This document shows positions 62,521 to 64,000 of a DNA stretch of 64,000 nt, in pieces. Under the pieces are notes generated by a model. That model worked only from the letters and a program-made list of their open reading frames with translations. It was not told the DNA's origin and searched no databases. The first letter of the stretch is position 1, and each line of letters begins with the position of its first letter. The DNA comes from Phymatolithon calcareum (lineage: Eukaryota > Rhodophyta > Florideophyceae > Hapalidiales), in the NCBI GenBank assembly GCA_977006965.1, contig OZ345363.1, positions 2,046,001 through 2,110,000 of the forward strand, in the 5' to 3' direction. A program made the position numbers and the translations under genes.

Positions 62521-62980
62521 GCCGAGCGATGCTGAAATTTCTGACGAAAAGAAGGCTCTAAATTCCAAGTAGTCCTTGTTGACAGATGTGTATGCAACTG
62601 TGGACAGACTGAAATTGACGTTGGAGCGGACCGGCGACACAGTTATTCAGTGTATGTTCTTAATGGTTGGACTATTGATCACTACGTTTCAATTATATTC
62701 GTTTTTGTACTAAGTGGAGTACTCATTGCATACGTTTTAAACGCGCCAGGGTCAGTACGCGACTCAGCTATTGCGGAGTGGGGAAATATCTATAGCAAGA
62801 TGGAAGAAGCATATAATCGGTACCGTGGTAGAGTTGTTGTCGACTCAGCATATAGCCAAGTACAATATCTATTTCTCTGAAAGTCTTCGCAAGACCACGT
62901 TAACATCACCGACGACTTCAGTGAAATTGCTCGACATAAGCAGGCTACATCTTCGCGGAAAGCATCCCAGTGTGGCATGA
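62521..62980 (+). pseudogene. Decayed ORF with coiled-coil-like part and membrane segment
   Basis: From ATG near 62519 the plus strand reads S-D-A-E-I-S-D-E-K-K-A-L, is cut by a TAG, resumes as T-D-V-Y-A-T-V-D-R-L-K-L-T-L-E-R-T-G, and then shows a hydrophobic stretch (M-F-L-M-V-G-L-L-I-T-T-F). Further short frames follow to about 62980. It may be a dead host gene for a small membrane protein. The family is unknown. Confidence 0.25.
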
Positions 62981-63580
62981 GAGGGTTACAAGTGTAGTTT
63001 CCAAGGTTATGAGACAGGTTTCTATACAAAGAACGCGGAGAGCGAAGAGAAATGCTTGCGACAGGTGTTATTTGTTCAATTTGAGGGCGAGGCTTGTTGG
63101 GATGAACAAATTTCTTGCCACGTTTATGCTGCAACTTACCGTAAACGCTAACGGTCTGTTTGGGGGTGAGTAGGATCTCAAAATTCCTCTTTACTGATGT
63201 TTATTTACTGCGAGATGACCAAACGAATACACGACAGAAATTCAGAGCAGCCACCCAAGACTTAGATTTCGGATCTTCTCCTTAAGAAAAGCTATTTGCG
63301 TGCTTAATCGTAACAGTCAAGAGTATATCTATCCGCGGTGAGAGTTTGTGCTGCTGCTGACCGTCGATTTTAACTTTCATTTCCAGGAACAACCATGACT
63401 CGAGCATCAGTTTATTCATTCTACAATTGGACTATCACTTTACATTTTTAACATATGCTTGAAGCAAAGAGCTTCAATGTTTAATTTTCCTCTTGAAGGA
63501 AACCGTGATCACATTTATTCATTGATCATGCCCCTTATCTTCGCGGTCACTCCTCGCTATCGCCTCCGCTCTCTGTTCAT

Positions 63581-64000
63581 TTGGGGTTTGAAACGCACAA
63601 GTTGGCGCACTGGCTGTGGTCGGGTTGTTCCCTGGCAAAGAGACAAGGGCGCCGCTTCGCGGCGACATTTATAGAAAAGAATAGGATCAAAGGATGACTT
63701 GGCAGTATCAGAAATGGACTAATGGAAACTTCTGGAAGCCCCTTCGCGGCTTCCCTAGCCCGCACTGCAATGCTTACAGTGTAAGTACCTGTACGCTGTG
63801 TAAAGCAGCTGTAAGCAGCGGTTCTAGGGTTTGCCCTTGGTGATCATTCATGGTGTAAGTACGCATCAAAACCTTCGGTACTGTAATGACTGTAATGCTG
63901 TCTGTAAGGGTTTGCTGTAATTGCAAGTTGTAATGACAATTTGAAGGGAGCTCGCCTTATGGGAATGGAGGGTATGATAGTGGCGTTGGACGCCACAGTT
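63581..64000. repeat. Dispersed repeat R2, copy 3 (TGTAA-rich), reaching the window end
   Basis: Aligns with copies 1 and 2 from TTGGGGTTTGAAACGCACAAG to GGAGGGTATGATAGTGGCGTTGGACGCC. Nine TGTAA words lie between 63779 and 63932. Confidence 0.8.

Overview
The window reads as intergenic, repeat-dominated DNA from a nuclear eukaryotic genome. The evidence is a chromodomain Ty3/Gypsy retrotransposon, at least six lineages of non-LTR (LINE) retrotransposon, a tRNA-derived SINE, a hAT DNA transposon, a foldback-type element, AATAAA-type polyadenylation signals and almost no intact host genes. The species cannot be named from the sequence. An invertebrate or a protist both remain possible: the 2A-bearing LINE resembles those known from marine invertebrates and trypanosomatids, while the hAT transposase resembles families common in oomycetes. 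No rRNA, functional tRNA, CRISPR or operon-like arrangement was seen.

Layout. 1-3.6 kb is a stack of nested insertions: a LINE (called LINE-D here) holding a short LINE tail and a solo LTR, next to another LINE (LINE-C) that took in a 431-bp LINE-D copy. 3.8-5.5 kb holds a perfect hairpin, an unassigned ORF and a minisatellite. 5.6-6.9 kb is a 5'-truncated LINE-B. 7.29-12.47 kb is a complete, young Gypsy element with 355-bp LTRs and a 5-bp target duplication. 12.5-14.7 kb is a pile of LINE 3' tails and a GC-rich repeat. 15.9-17.0 kb carries the best candidate host gene, an intact 366-codon ORF of unknown function. 17.7-24 kb holds three LINEs, one with a 2A ribosome-skipping motif just before its endonuclease. 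24.4-26.5 kb has LINE ORF1 remnants and the first copy of a repeat (R2) packed with TGTAA motifs. 27.8-28.5 kb is a decayed Sel1-repeat gene.

29.5-48.7 kb is the main feature: a giant inverted duplication with two 6,275-bp arms (29542-35816 and 42439-48713), no indels between them in the stretches compared and only seven substitutions noticed, separated by a 6,622-bp spacer. Each arm carries the same secreted Arg/His/Lys/Tyr/Trp-rich protein gene, a small zinc-motif ORF, a 98-bp LINE-B insertion and a LINE-C. The LINE-C target duplication is complete only in the right arm, so the right arm appears to be the parent and the left arm the copy, with its inner breakpoint inside a LINE-C tail. The spacer holds a SINE, a long-TIR element, an R2 copy and unassigned ORFs.

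48.8-56 kb is mostly relic LINE tails, a second SINE with a perfect target duplication, and otherwise featureless DNA. 56.58-59.67 kb is a hAT transposon with an 8-bp target duplication, inserted in an older hAT relic. 61-64 kb holds a possible short-intron exon pair, a decayed membrane ORF and a third R2 copy. The genes do not form a pathway; the region's story is one of layered transposition followed by a recent inverted segmental duplication.
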